48,214 bases of DNA, taken from NCBI RefSeq assembly GCF_003385235.1, contig NZ_PQIA01000066.1, forward strand, positions 1-48,214, given 5' to 3'. The notes below the pieces were generated by a model, which had not been told where the DNA came from, did not search any database, and was given only the letters and a program-made list of their open reading frames with translations. Source of the DNA: Amycolatopsis circi (lineage in GTDB: Bacteria; Actinomycetota; Actinomycetes; Mycobacteriales; Pseudonocardiaceae). The first letter of the stretch is position 1. Each line of letters begins with the position of its first letter. Positions 24,798 to 33,436 of the stretch are shown piece after piece. A program made the position numbers and the translations under genes.

Positions 24798-24832
24798 GGG
24801 TCCTGGGCGGATTTGGTCTCCGCCCAGGACCC
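24798..24832 (+). terminator. Internal hairpin (attenuator) after the precursor gene
   Basis: A perfect 14-bp stem (GGGTCCTGGGCGGA and its complement) with a 7-base loop (TTTGGTC) begins 9 bases after the precursor stop and ends 22 bases before the peptidase start. It probably stabilises or ends part of the transcripts so that precursor exceeds enzymes. This is a common arrangement in RiPP operons. Confidence 0.75.
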
Positions 24833-24854
24833 ACCCTTAGCGAAAGGAGCGGCC

Positions 24855-26789
24855 GTGCTTGCCGAACGCCTGCCGATTGTCGACGACCTGCACGGCTACC
24901 TCGTGCCCGATCCCTACCGGTGGCTCGAAGACGCCGCCGGCGCGCAGACCCGGCGCTGGCAGTCCGCCGAGGACGACCGCTGGCGCGCGCACGCCGCCGC
25001 CCTGCCCGGACGCGAGCGGCTGCACCGGGACGTGCGGCGGCTGAGCGCGATCGGGGTGGTGACGGCCCCGCTTTGGCGCGGCGATCGGCAGTTTTTCCTG
25101 CGGCAGGAACCCGGTCAGGAACACCCGGTGCTCTATGTGTCCGAATCGGACGGTGCGCAGCGGGCGCTCGTCGACCCGATGGCGTTGGACAGCGACGGCC
25201 TGGTGACGCTCGACGCGTGGCATCCCAGCCACGACGGCACCCGCCTGGCTTTCCAGCTCTCCTGCGGTGGCACGGAGAACTCCGTTCTGCACGTGCTTGA
25301 CGTCGGCTCGGGCGAACCGCTCGACGGACCGATCCACGGATGCCGGTACACGCCGGTCGCGTGGCTGCCCGGAGCCGACAGCTTCTGTTACGTCCGGGAG
25401 CGGCGCGTGTGGCGGCACCGGATCGGCTCTCCGGTCGAGCGGGACGTCGCGGTGAGCGGCCGAACCGGGTCGCTCGGGCTGGAAATCGATCGGGACGGCC
25501 GGTGCCTGGTGCTTGCCGAAGGCACCGGTTTGTGGCTCGTCGACCCTGACACCGGCGCGGAGCGGACCGTCCACGAAGAACCGGACGGCCGCGCGGCCGC
25601 GTTGCCCCACAAGGATCTTCTGTACCTCCTCACCGATAAGGGCGCACCGCGCGGCCGCGTGTGCGTGGCCGATGTGTCCACACCCTCGCAGTGGCGCGAG
25701 TTGATCCCGGAAGATCCGGCGGCGGTGATCAGCGACATGGCGGTGCTGGACGATTTCCTTGTAGTGAGCCGGATCCGGCACGCGATCGGCGAGATGAGCC
25801 TGCACGACCTCAGGACCGGCGACCGGGTCGCCGACGTGCCGTTGCCCGGCGCCGGATCGTTGGGGTCGGTGTCCACGCGCGGCAACGAGGCGTGGTTCAG
25901 CTACACCGACAGCGTGACCCCGGGCGCGGTCTACCGATACGACGCCGAAACGCGTCAGACGAAGCTCTGGGCGGGAACGCCCGGCATGAAAGTGCCCGAC
26001 GTGCTCAGCCGGCAATTGACCGCCACGTCCTCGGACGGCACCCCGATCCGCGTCGTAGTCCTCGCGAAGCCCGGCACCGGACCGCGTCCGACGATTCTCT
26101 ACGGTTACGGCGGTTTCGGCGTTCCGCTCACGCCGTCCTACTCCAGTTACATCCTCGCGTGGGTCGAGGCGGGCGGCGTTTTCGCGTCCGCTCAGGTGCG
26201 GGGCGGCGGCGAGGAGGGGGAAGAATGGCACCGCGACGGAATGCTCGACCGCAAGCAGAATGCCTTCGACGACTTCGTTTCCGCGGCCGAGCACTTGATC
26301 GCCGAGGGCTGGACGACGCCGGCGCACCTCGGCATCTGCGGCGAGTCCAACGGCGGCTTGCTGGTGGCGGGCGCGCTGACCCAGCGCCCGGAACTGTTCG
26401 CCGCCGCGGTGTGCTCGGCGCCGGTGCTCGACATGGTGCGGTACGAGCGGTTCGGCCTCGGTCCGCAGTGGCGCGAGGAGTACGGCTCCGCCGCGGATCC
26501 CGAGCAATTGGCTTGGCTGCTGGGCTATTCGCCCTACCACCGGGTGGAGGGAGGCGTCGCTTACCCGGCGGTGCTGTTCACGACGTTCGGCGGAGACACC
26601 CGGGTAGACCCGATGCACGCGCGCAAGATGTGCGCGGCGCTGCAGTGGGCGACGACGAGCGGACGGCCGGTGTTGCTGCGCCATGAACCCGACGCCGGTC
26701 ACGGCGCGAGTTCCGCTAGCCGGGCGATGCGGCTGGCGGGCGACCTGCTCGCGTTCCTCGCCGAGCACACCGGGCTGGACCTCTCATGA
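24855..26789 (+). CDS. Prolyl oligopeptidase (S9A), probable leader peptidase of the lanthipeptide
   Basis: This 644-aa cytosolic serine peptidase cuts after proline in short peptides. Residues about 1-65 and 395-644 form the alpha/beta hydrolase, and a seven-bladed propeller lies between. The catalytic triad is visible: Ser498 in GESNGG, Asp581 in GGDTRV and His616 in AGHG. Upstream of the serine are ILYGYGGFGVPLTPSYSS and QVRGGGEEGEEWHRDG, typical of the family. GTG at 24855 follows AAAGGAGC. Its stop overlaps the first ABC gene (ATGA). Prolyl oligopeptidases are known leader proteases of some class III lanthipeptides (for example flavipeptin). The precursor has Pro12 just before its Gly-rich linker. 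Confidence 0.93.
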   Translation: MLAERLPIVDDLHGYLVPDPYRWLEDAAGAQTRRWQSAEDDRWRAHAAALPGRERLHRDVRRLSAIGVVTAPLWRGDRQFFLRQEPGQEHPVLYVSESDGAQRALVDPMALDSDGLVTLDAWHPSHDGTRLAFQLSCGGTENSVLHVLDVGSGEPLDGPIHGCRYTPVAWLPGADSFCYVRERRVWRHRIGSPVERDVAVSGRTGSLGLEIDRDGRCLVLAEGTGLWLVDPDTGAERTVHEEPDGRAAALPHKDLLYLLTDKGAPRGRVCVADVSTPSQWRELIPEDPAAVISDMAVLDDFLVVSRIRHAIGEMSLHDLRTGDRVADVPLPGAGSLGSVSTRGNEAWFSYTDSVTPGAVYRYDAETRQTKLWAGTPGMKVPDVLSRQLTATSSDGTPIRVVVLAKPGTGPRPTILYGYGGFGVPLTPSYSSYILAWVEAGGVFASAQVRGGGEEGEEWHRDGMLDRKQNAFDDFVSAAEHLIAEGWTTPAHLGICGESNGGLLVAGALTQRPELFAAAVCSAPVLDMVRYERFGLGPQWREEYGSAADPEQLAWLLGYSPYHRVEGGVAYPAVLFTTFGGDTRVDPMHARKMCAALQWATTSGRPVLLRHEPDAGHGASSASRAMRLAGDLLAFLAEHTGLDLS

Positions 26790-28432
26790 TCACTTTCGGC
26801 GACGTGGTGCGGCGCGCGGGCGGCTGGCTGCCGTTGATCGGACTCGCCGGCCTCGTCGGAAGCCTCGGCACCCTCGCGTTGCCCACCGTGCTGGGCCACG
26901 CGGTCGACGCGCTGATCACCGGGCACAGCCGCGGTGTCTGGGTGGTCGCCGCCGGGATCCTGATCGCGGTCAACGTCGTCTTCGACGTAGTCGACGCCTA
27001 TGCGGGCACCGCTTGCGTCGCCGGGACCACGGCGTGGCTGCGAGATCGCGTCGTGCGGCACGTGCTCGCGATCGGTCCGGCCCGCTCCGCCCGGTTCGAG
27101 ACCGGCGACCTGGTCACGCGGGTCTCCGGCAGCGCCGTCGAGGCCGCGCAAGCCGGGCCCGCCGTCGTCACGACGATTTCGGCGGCACTGCCCCCGATCG
27201 GCAGTCTCGTACTGCTGGCCTGGATCGATCTGTGGCTCGCTCTCGCCTTGCTGGTCGGTCTCGCGCTGGTGGTGGTCGTGTTGCGGACATTCGCGTTGCG
27301 CAGCGCGGCGGTGATGGTCGCCTACCAGCAGACGCAAAGCGCGATCGCGGCCCGGCTCGCCGAATCCCTCGGCGGGGCCCGGACAATCGCCGCCGCGGGC
27401 ACGGTCGGCGCGGAGGAACGCCGGGTGCTGGCGGACCTGCCGAAGCTGCACGAACACGGTGCCGGAACTTGGAACGTCCTGGCGCGTTCCAGCGCGCAAG
27501 CCACTTTGGTCGGCCCGCTCGTGCTGGTCGCCGTGCTCGCCGCCGGCGGCCTCGAGTTGCTGCGCGGCCGGATCACTCCCGGCGAACTGTTCGCCGCCAG
27601 CCAGTACGCGGTGATCGGCGGCGGGCTCGGCGCGTTGACCGGGGTCTTCAGCAGGCTCGCCCGCGCCAAGGCGGGAGTGCGCCGGGTCGGCGAAGTGCTC
27701 GCGGCCGAACCGGTTTCCTATGGCGCCGAAGCGTTGCCGGACGGCCCGGGCACCGTCGAATTCCGCGGTGTGACTGTGCGCGCGGAGGACACGGTGTTGC
27801 TGGAGGACGTGCACCTGAGCGTCCCGGGCGGGGCGGCGGTGGCGGGCGTCGGCGCGTCCGGAGCGGGCAAGTCGGTGCTCGCGGAGGTCGCCGCGCGCCT
27901 GCGCACGCCGGACGAAGGCGAGGTCCTGCTCGACGGAGTCGCGCTGGCGGCGCTGGATCATCGCACGCTGCGGACCGCGGTCGGATGCGCGTTCGAGCGG
28001 CCGGTGCTCGTCGGCGCGTCGATCGGGGACGCAGTGGCTGCCGGGCGGGAGATCGACGTGCGGGCCTCGGCGCGCGCCACCCACGCGGACGAGTTCGTCA
28101 ACCGGCTCCCGGACGGCTATGCGACACCGCTGGCCGAAGCACCCATGTCCGGCGGCGAGTACCAGCGACTCGGACTGGCCCGCGCGTGGCCCGCCCAGCG
28201 GCTGCTGGTCCTCGACGACGCGACGTCCAGCGTGGACATGGTCACCGAGATGCAGATCGCCCGCACTCTCACCGACGACCACGGCGAACGCACCCGGCTG
28301 ATCGTCACCCACCGCGCGGCGACCGCGGCCCGCGCCGACCTGGTGGTCTGGCTGGCCGAGGGCAAGGTCGCCGCGACCGGCACCCACGACGAACTGTGGG
28401 CGCGGCCCGATTACCGGGAGGTCTTCGGATGA
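26786..28432 (+). CDS. ABC half-transporter with degenerate ATPase site (lanthipeptide export, subunit 1)
   Basis: This 548-aa protein has a six-helix exporter membrane domain (about 1-310) fused to an ATPase domain, as in RamA. Walker A is GASGAGKS (Lys362), the signature is MSGGEYQR and the switch His is in IVTHR. Two catalytic features are altered. The Q-loop region reads CAFERPVLVGAS with no Gln, and Walker B is LLVLDDATSS with Asp in place of the catalytic Glu. It would form a heterodimer with the next gene product, exporting the peptide. It is linked by ATGA overlaps on both sides. Confidence 0.9.
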   Translation: MITFGDVVRRAGGWLPLIGLAGLVGSLGTLALPTVLGHAVDALITGHSRGVWVVAAGILIAVNVVFDVVDAYAGTACVAGTTAWLRDRVVRHVLAIGPARSARFETGDLVTRVSGSAVEAAQAGPAVVTTISAALPPIGSLVLLAWIDLWLALALLVGLALVVVVLRTFALRSAAVMVAYQQTQSAIAARLAESLGGARTIAAAGTVGAEERRVLADLPKLHEHGAGTWNVLARSSAQATLVGPLVLVAVLAAGGLELLRGRITPGELFAASQYAVIGGGLGALTGVFSRLARAKAGVRRVGEVLAAEPVSYGAEALPDGPGTVEFRGVTVRAEDTVLLEDVHLSVPGGAAVAGVGASGAGKSVLAEVAARLRTPDEGEVLLDGVALAALDHRTLRTAVGCAFERPVLVGASIGDAVAAGREIDVRASARATHADEFVNRLPDGYATPLAEAPMSGGEYQRLGLARAWPAQRLLVLDDATSSVDMVTEMQIARTLTDDHGERTRLIVTHRAATAARADLVVWLAEGKVAATGTHDELWARPDYREVFG

Positions 28433-30123
28433 AGCGCGAAATATCCTTTGGCCTCAAGGCGATGCCGCGCGGACCGGTGGTGGCGTTGCTGCTGTGGTCG
28501 GTGCCCGAGGCGCTGCCCGCCGCCCTCTCCGGCTTCGCGGTCGCGCACGCGGTCGACTCGGGTTTCCTGGCCCATCGCCCGGCCGTGGGCCTCGCGTGGC
28601 TCGGCCTGCTGCTCGTGGCCGCCGGGTTGGGCGCCATCGGCTCACGACAGGTGTACCGGCTGCTCGGTGCGCTGGTCGAACCGTTTCGCGACACCCTCGT
28701 GCGCAAGGTCGTCGGCGGGGCGCTGGGGCACGCGGTGCGCGGGCGCGCCGACGACGGGGCCATCGCGCGCCTGACCCACCAGGTCGAGATCGTCCGGGAC
28801 ACCTATGCCGGGCTGATCGTCGTGCTGCGCGGGTTCCTCGTCACTGTCGTGGGAGTCGTAGTCGGAATGGGGTCGGTCGACCCGGTCATCGTGGCCTTGC
28901 TGCTGCCGCCGTTCCTACTGGGTCTCGGCCTTTTTCTGGGCACGCTCCGCTTCGCCGCCGAACGATTCCGCCGATCGGTGCACGCCGACGAGCGCCTCGC
29001 GGTCACCGCGGGGGCCGTGCTGGCCGGCACTCGCGACATCGCCGCGACCGGTGCCGAAGAGCATTCCGCGGACCTGGTCGCCGGGCCGATCCGGGCGCAG
29101 GCCGACGCCGAGCGCGCGATCGCCACCGTAACGGCGGCCCGCACTCTCTGCCTGGCGGTCGGCGGCTGGGTGCCGCTGGTCGTCCTGCTCGTCGCCGGAC
29201 CGTGGCTGGTCAGCCGCGGCCTGACCGCCGGTGCCGTGATGGGCGGTCTCACCTACGTCCTCATCGGACTCCAGCCGGTGTTGCGCAACCTGATGACCGC
29301 GGTCGGCGGCAGCGGCCTGCGGTACGCCGTCACCGTCGGCCGCATCCTCGACGCCGCCGAGCTGCCCGCCGAACCAGAGCGTCGTGCCGAGGCCGGCCGC
29401 AGCGGCGAACTGACCGTCCGCGACCTCACCTTCGCCTACGGCTCGCATGCCGAACCCGTGCTGAGCGGGCTCGATCTCGTCGTAGCGCCGGGTGACCACC
29501 TGGCCATCGTCGGTCCCAGCGGCATCGGCAAGTCGACGCTGGCCGGTCTGCTCTGCGGGTTGCTGCGCCCCACCGCCGGCGCGGTCCTGCTCGGCGACGT
29601 ACCGGTCTCGGACTTGTCCGCGCAACGGCTTGCTCAGGTGCGCACGCTCATCCCGCAGGAGGCCTACGTCTTCGCGGGCACCGTGCGGGACAACCTGACC
29701 TACTTCGCGCCGGACGCCACCCCCGAGCGAGTGGCGCAGGCGGTCGCCGAGATCGGCGCCGACGAACTCGTGGCGCGACTCGGCGACGAAATCGTGCCGT
29801 CGGCGTTGTCGGCAGGCGAGCGGCAGCTGATCGCATTGGTGCGCGCCTACCTTTCGCCGGCCTCGGTGGTGGTCCTGGACGAAGCGACCTGCCATCTCGA
29901 CCCGGCAGCGGAACGCCGGGCAGAGGAGGCGTTCGCCCGACGAGACTGCACGTTGATCGTGATCGCGCACCGGATCAGCTCGGCGTTGCGCGCTCGCCGG
30001 GTGCTGGTGCTCGACGGCACCGGCGCCGTCGCCGGAGATCACCGGACGCTGCTGGAAACCTCTCCGCTCTACCGGGACCTGCTCGGTCACTGGAACCCCG
30101 ATCGCCGCCTGGAGGAAGTGTGA
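28429..30123 (+). CDS. ABC half-transporter with consensus Walker B (lanthipeptide export, subunit 2)
   Basis: This 564-aa protein is a membrane domain (spans from about 17 to 305) plus an ATPase domain, as in RamB. Walker A is GPSGIGKST, the Q-loop is LIPQEAYVFAGTV, the signature is LSAGERQLIALVRA, Walker B is VVVLDEATCHLD and the switch His is in IVIAHR. Its catalytic Glu and Gln are intact, so it complements the degenerate partner encoded just upstream. The pair should pump the modified peptide, or the leader-bearing form, across the membrane. Its stop overlaps the amine oxidase GTG (GTGA). Confidence 0.9.
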   Translation: MKREISFGLKAMPRGPVVALLLWSVPEALPAALSGFAVAHAVDSGFLAHRPAVGLAWLGLLLVAAGLGAIGSRQVYRLLGALVEPFRDTLVRKVVGGALGHAVRGRADDGAIARLTHQVEIVRDTYAGLIVVLRGFLVTVVGVVVGMGSVDPVIVALLLPPFLLGLGLFLGTLRFAAERFRRSVHADERLAVTAGAVLAGTRDIAATGAEEHSADLVAGPIRAQADAERAIATVTAARTLCLAVGGWVPLVVLLVAGPWLVSRGLTAGAVMGGLTYVLIGLQPVLRNLMTAVGGSGLRYAVTVGRILDAAELPAEPERRAEAGRSGELTVRDLTFAYGSHAEPVLSGLDLVVAPGDHLAIVGPSGIGKSTLAGLLCGLLRPTAGAVLLGDVPVSDLSAQRLAQVRTLIPQEAYVFAGTVRDNLTYFAPDATPERVAQAVAEIGADELVARLGDEIVPSALSAGERQLIALVRAYLSPASVVVLDEATCHLDPAAERRAEEAFARRDCTLIVIAHRISSALRARRVLVLDGTGAVAGDHRTLLETSPLYRDLLGHWNPDRRLEEV

Positions 30124-32030
30124 CGACCGCCAATCCGCTCGCGCCGCTCACGGCCGACGAGATCGCGGCCGCGTCCGCGATTCTCAAAGGCGCCAAGGGA
30201 CTCGGCGCCATGGTGCGGTTCATCAGCATCGAACTGCACGAGCCGGCCAAACGCTCGGTGCTCGACGGGGTTCCGGTCGAGCGCGAGGCGTTCGCGGTCC
30301 TGCGCGACCGGGACAGCCGCACCACGATCGAGGCCGTAGTCTCGATCACCCGAGGGGAACTGTTGTCCTGGCAAGAGATTCCCGGCGCGCAGCCGGGCTT
30401 CTCCCGCGACGAGTTCGCCGACTGCGACGCGGTCCTGCGCTCCGACCCGGGTTTCCAAGAGGCGTTGCGCCGCCGGGGAATCACCGACTTGGACTCGGTC
30501 GCGATCGACCTGTGGGCGGCAGGTAACACCGGCCCGGCCGAGGACCCGGCACGGCGGCTGATGCGCCCGCAGGTCTATGTGCGGCAAGGGATTTACGACA
30601 ATCGCTACGCTCACCCGGTCGAAGGGCTGACCGCACTGGTCGACATCGACCGGATGGAGGTCGCGGAACTCGTCGACCACGGCGTCGTGCCGATCCCGCC
30701 ACGGCACGGCAACTACATTCCGGAGCTGGTCACCGGCGAGATCGAGGGCTATCCGGACAACGTGCCGGCGTTCGCCGCGACCCGCGGGGATCTGCGACCG
30801 CTGGAAATCACGCAGCCGGACGGCCCGAGCTTCACGCTGGACGGCTACGAGCTGAGCTGGCAGCGCTGGCGCCTGCGCGTCGGCTACACCATGCGGGAAG
30901 GCCTGGTGCTGCACCGGATCGGGTACGACGACGGCGGCCGAGAGCGGCCGATCGTGTACCGGGCCTCGATGTCGGAGCTGTACGTGCCCTACGGAGATCC
31001 GAACCCGTCGCAGCGGGTGAAGAACGCCTTCGACATCGGCGAGGGCGGCATCGGGCCCTGGCTGAACTCGCTCGCGCTGGGCTGCGATTGCCTCGGCGAG
31101 ATCCGCTACCTGGACGTCGTGATGTGCGACGACGACGGCGCTCCCGTGACGCTGCCCAACGCCATTTGCGTCCACGAGGAGGACGACAACCTGGCGTGGA
31201 AGCACACGGACGGCAACCTCGGGCACGCCGAGACTCGTCGGCAACGCCGGCTCGTGGTCTCCTGCTGGGCCACAGCGAACAACTACGACTACGGATTCTT
31301 CTGGTACTTCTACCTCGACGGCACCATCGAGTTCGAGGTGAAGCTGACCGGCATCGTCTCCACCGGTGCGTACGAGGGCGATGCTCCGCTGTATGGCACC
31401 GCGGTCGCTCCCGGCCTGTACGCGCCGAACCATCAGCACTTCTTCAACATGCGGCTGGACATGTCCGTCGACGGCGAGCACAACAGTGTGTACGAAGTGG
31501 ACACAGTCGCCGTGCCGGGATCCGAGCAGCACAACGCCTTCGCCGCGCAGCCGACGCTGCTCGCCCGGGAAAGCCAGGCACAGCGACTGGTCGACCCGCT
31601 CGCCGGTCGCAATTGGACAGTCGTCAACCCGTCGGTCCGCCACCACACCGGCCGCCCGGTCGGCTACCAGCTGATGCCCGGGACGAACATCCTGCCGCTG
31701 GCCCAAACCGGGTCGCAGACGAGCAGGCGCGCGGGCTTCGCGTACCGGCATTTGTGGGTCACCGCCTACGATCCGGACCAGCGCTACGCGTCCGGCGATT
31801 ACCCCAACCAGCGACCCGACGACGCCGGACTCGTCGAATACGTCCGAGCCGACCGGCCGCTCGTGGATACCGATGTCGTTGTCTGGTACACGTTCGGAGC
31901 GAACCACGTGCCGCGCCCGGAAGACTGGCCGGTGATGCCGGTGTCCAAAGCGGGCTTCCATCTCAAGCCAGTGGCGTTCTTCGCCGCGAACCCGGCGCTG
32001 GACCTGCCGAGGCCCGGACATCACTGCTGA
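30120..32030 (+). CDS. Copper/topaquinone primary amine oxidase, probable lanthipeptide tailoring enzyme
   Basis: This 636-aa enzyme oxidises primary amines to aldehydes with release of NH3 and H2O2. All catalytic landmarks are present. Tyr389, the topaquinone precursor, lies in TANNYDY. The catalytic base is Asp305 in AFDIGEGG. The copper ligands are His438 and His440 in NHQHFF and His596 in GANHVPRPEDWPVMP. No signal peptide is seen, so it is cytosolic. It starts at GTG 30120, overlapping the transporter stop, and is therefore translated as part of the lanthipeptide operon rather than being a chance neighbour. With one Lys in the precursor, oxidation of the Lys side chain to allysine, or of the freed N-terminal Gly amine, is the inferred role. 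A separate catabolic role cannot be excluded. Confidence 0.93.
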   Translation: MTTANPLAPLTADEIAAASAILKGAKGLGAMVRFISIELHEPAKRSVLDGVPVEREAFAVLRDRDSRTTIEAVVSITRGELLSWQEIPGAQPGFSRDEFADCDAVLRSDPGFQEALRRRGITDLDSVAIDLWAAGNTGPAEDPARRLMRPQVYVRQGIYDNRYAHPVEGLTALVDIDRMEVAELVDHGVVPIPPRHGNYIPELVTGEIEGYPDNVPAFAATRGDLRPLEITQPDGPSFTLDGYELSWQRWRLRVGYTMREGLVLHRIGYDDGGRERPIVYRASMSELYVPYGDPNPSQRVKNAFDIGEGGIGPWLNSLALGCDCLGEIRYLDVVMCDDDGAPVTLPNAICVHEEDDNLAWKHTDGNLGHAETRRQRRLVVSCWATANNYDYGFFWYFYLDGTIEFEVKLTGIVSTGAYEGDAPLYGTAVAPGLYAPNHQHFFNMRLDMSVDGEHNSVYEVDTVAVPGSEQHNAFAAQPTLLARESQAQRLVDPLAGRNWTVVNPSVRHHTGRPVGYQLMPGTNILPLAQTGSQTSRRAGFAYRHLWVTAYDPDQRYASGDYPNQRPDDAGLVEYVRADRPLVDTDVVVWYTFGANHVPRPEDWPVMPVSKAGFHLKPVAFFAANPALDLPRPGHHC

Positions 32031-32133
32031 GGCATCCGACGGAGCGGGGGGTAGCGCCGTTCGTCTCCGCGACGCGCTCAGCACCCTGAACCTGTCCAAC
32101 GGCCCGGTCGCCACGTTCGACCTTCCGCCCGCC

Positions 32134-32173
32134 AGCCTTCCTGTTCGCCGCAGCCCTGGCGACCAGGAAGGCT
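32134..32173 (+). terminator. Hairpin downstream of the amine oxidase gene
   Basis: A 10-bp perfect stem (AGCCTTCCTG / CAGGAAGGCT) with a 20-base loop lies about 100 bases after the operon's last stop. Confidence 0.45.
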
Positions 32174-32292
32174 AGTCGGCCGGTCCGGTGCCCCCGCCGG
32201 AGCAGCATCGCGGCAAGGTCCGGCACCGGCTCACGGCGGACGCCGCGTACCGCGTCTGCCACAGCGGGGTTCCTCGGCAACGCGGCGCGCGG

Positions 32293-32347
32293 CGGCCCGG
32301 CCTGTCGCGGCGCTTGCCAGAGCGCTCTGCCGAGACAGGCCGGGCCG
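32293..32347. terminator. Long GC-rich hairpin
   Basis: Arms of 14 bp (CGGCCCGGCCTGTC and its complement), one mismatch, then CGGC/GCCG surround a 17-base loop that contains AGAGCGCTCT. Together with the hairpin at 32134 and the palindrome at 32372 it forms a terminator-like cluster after the lanthipeptide operon. Confidence 0.5.
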
Positions 32348-32371
32348 GACGGCTCTTCGCTCCCGACCACC

Positions 32372-32426
32372 GTCCGTGAAGGACCCCTTGGGGGAATCTG
32401 ATTCCCTCAAGGGGTCCTTCACGGAC
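32372..32426. repeat. 55-nt palindrome, diverged copy 2
   Basis: It has the same layout as the elements at 20360 and 40273: 27-base arms, a one-base centre (T) and identical ends GTCCGTGA/TCACGGAC. The inner arm is different but still self-complementary except for one G-T type mismatch. No gene is supported in 32031-32830; the stretch from 32427 to 32830 shows nothing beyond the TetR ribosome-binding site. Confidence 0.85.
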
Positions 32427-32830
32427 TTTCGGTATCGCGCGCCAAGCCCGTCCGCAGGAAAGACCCCCTGCGCACCGCCGACGCCGCACCCCCGCTGAGA
32501 ACCCCCAGCGGGCTGCGCCGAAGTGCACCCGCGGCACAGACCGCTGTCCCGCAGCGCGTCGGCGTACCTCAGCTCAGCGCCCCCGCCCGAGTTCGAGCGG
32601 CTATGGTTCCGACGTTACGGAGGCTGGCTCCGGCTACTGCCCGGCGAACACCGGCCACCGCCGAAAGGTGCTGCTTGCCCCGTCCTCGGCGGCGGCACCG
32701 TGTTAGGCCCACCGGCAGGTCGTCCTCGATTCAGGGACGCATCACCGGACTCCGCACTGAGCAACCGCTTACACTCAATGGACGACGGGCGGACTCACCG
32801 GCCGGCGCGGGACTAGAGGAGGATCGCCGG

Positions 32831-33436
32831 ATGACCACGCTCTCGGCCGACCTGTGGCCCGACGTGCAGCCCGAGACCGCGCGCCGGCTGATGCTCGCCG
32901 GGGTGGAGTCGTTCGCCGAGCGCGGCTACCACGCCACCACCACGCGGGACATCGCCGGCGCGGCGGGGATGAGCCCGGCCGCGCTGTACGTGCACTTTCC
33001 CTCGAAAGCCGCGTTGCTTTTCGCCATCAGCCGCAACGGCCACGAGCAGACGCTCGCCCTCGTCGAAGACGTGATCGGGCGCGTCACCGGTCCGGTGGAG
33101 CGGATGCGGCTGCTCGTCGAGGATTTCGTCGCCTGGCACGCGCGGCGGCACACCGTCGCGCGGGTCGTGCAGTACGAGCTGAATGCGTTGCCGGAGAAGG
33201 AATATCAGGTCGTCGCGCAACTGCGCCGGAAGATCGAGCAGCGCGTGCGCGAGGTGATCGCCGACGGGGTCGAGTCCGGCGCGTTCACCGTCGGCGACGT
33301 CGGGATCGCGGCGCGGGCCGTGCTGTCGCTGGGCGTCGACGTCGCGCGCTGGTACAGCGAACGAACCCGGCAGACGCCCACCGAACTCGGCAAGGAGTAC
33401 GGCGAGCTGGTCCTCCGCATGCTCGGCGCGAGCTAG
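32831..33436 (+). CDS. TetR family transcriptional regulator
   Basis: This 201-aa regulator has a classic N-terminal helix-turn-helix (LMLAGVESFAERGYHATTTR, then DIAGAAGMSPAALYVHFPSK). An all-helical ligand-binding domain follows (ERMRLLVEDFVAWHARRHTV, RVVQYELNALPEKEYQVV), similar to regulators of acyl-CoA or steroid metabolism such as KstR2-like proteins. ATG at 32831 has a strong GAGGAGG site. Its stop shares the tetranucleotide CTAG with the stop of the convergent reductase gene. Its target is not evident, as no divergent partner gene is adjacent. Confidence 0.9.
   Translation: MTTLSADLWPDVQPETARRLMLAGVESFAERGYHATTTRDIAGAAGMSPAALYVHFPSKAALLFAISRNGHEQTLALVEDVIGRVTGPVERMRLLVEDFVAWHARRHTVARVVQYELNALPEKEYQVVAQLRRKIEQRVREVIADGVESGAFTVGDVGIAARAVLSLGVDVARWYSERTRQTPTELGKEYGELVLRMLGAS

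Noticed and set aside
32523..32816. Open frame of 97 codons before the TetR gene at 32831
   Set aside because: Proline/arginine-rich low-complexity translation without a ribosome-binding site or recognisable pattern; typical chance frame in GC-rich DNA.
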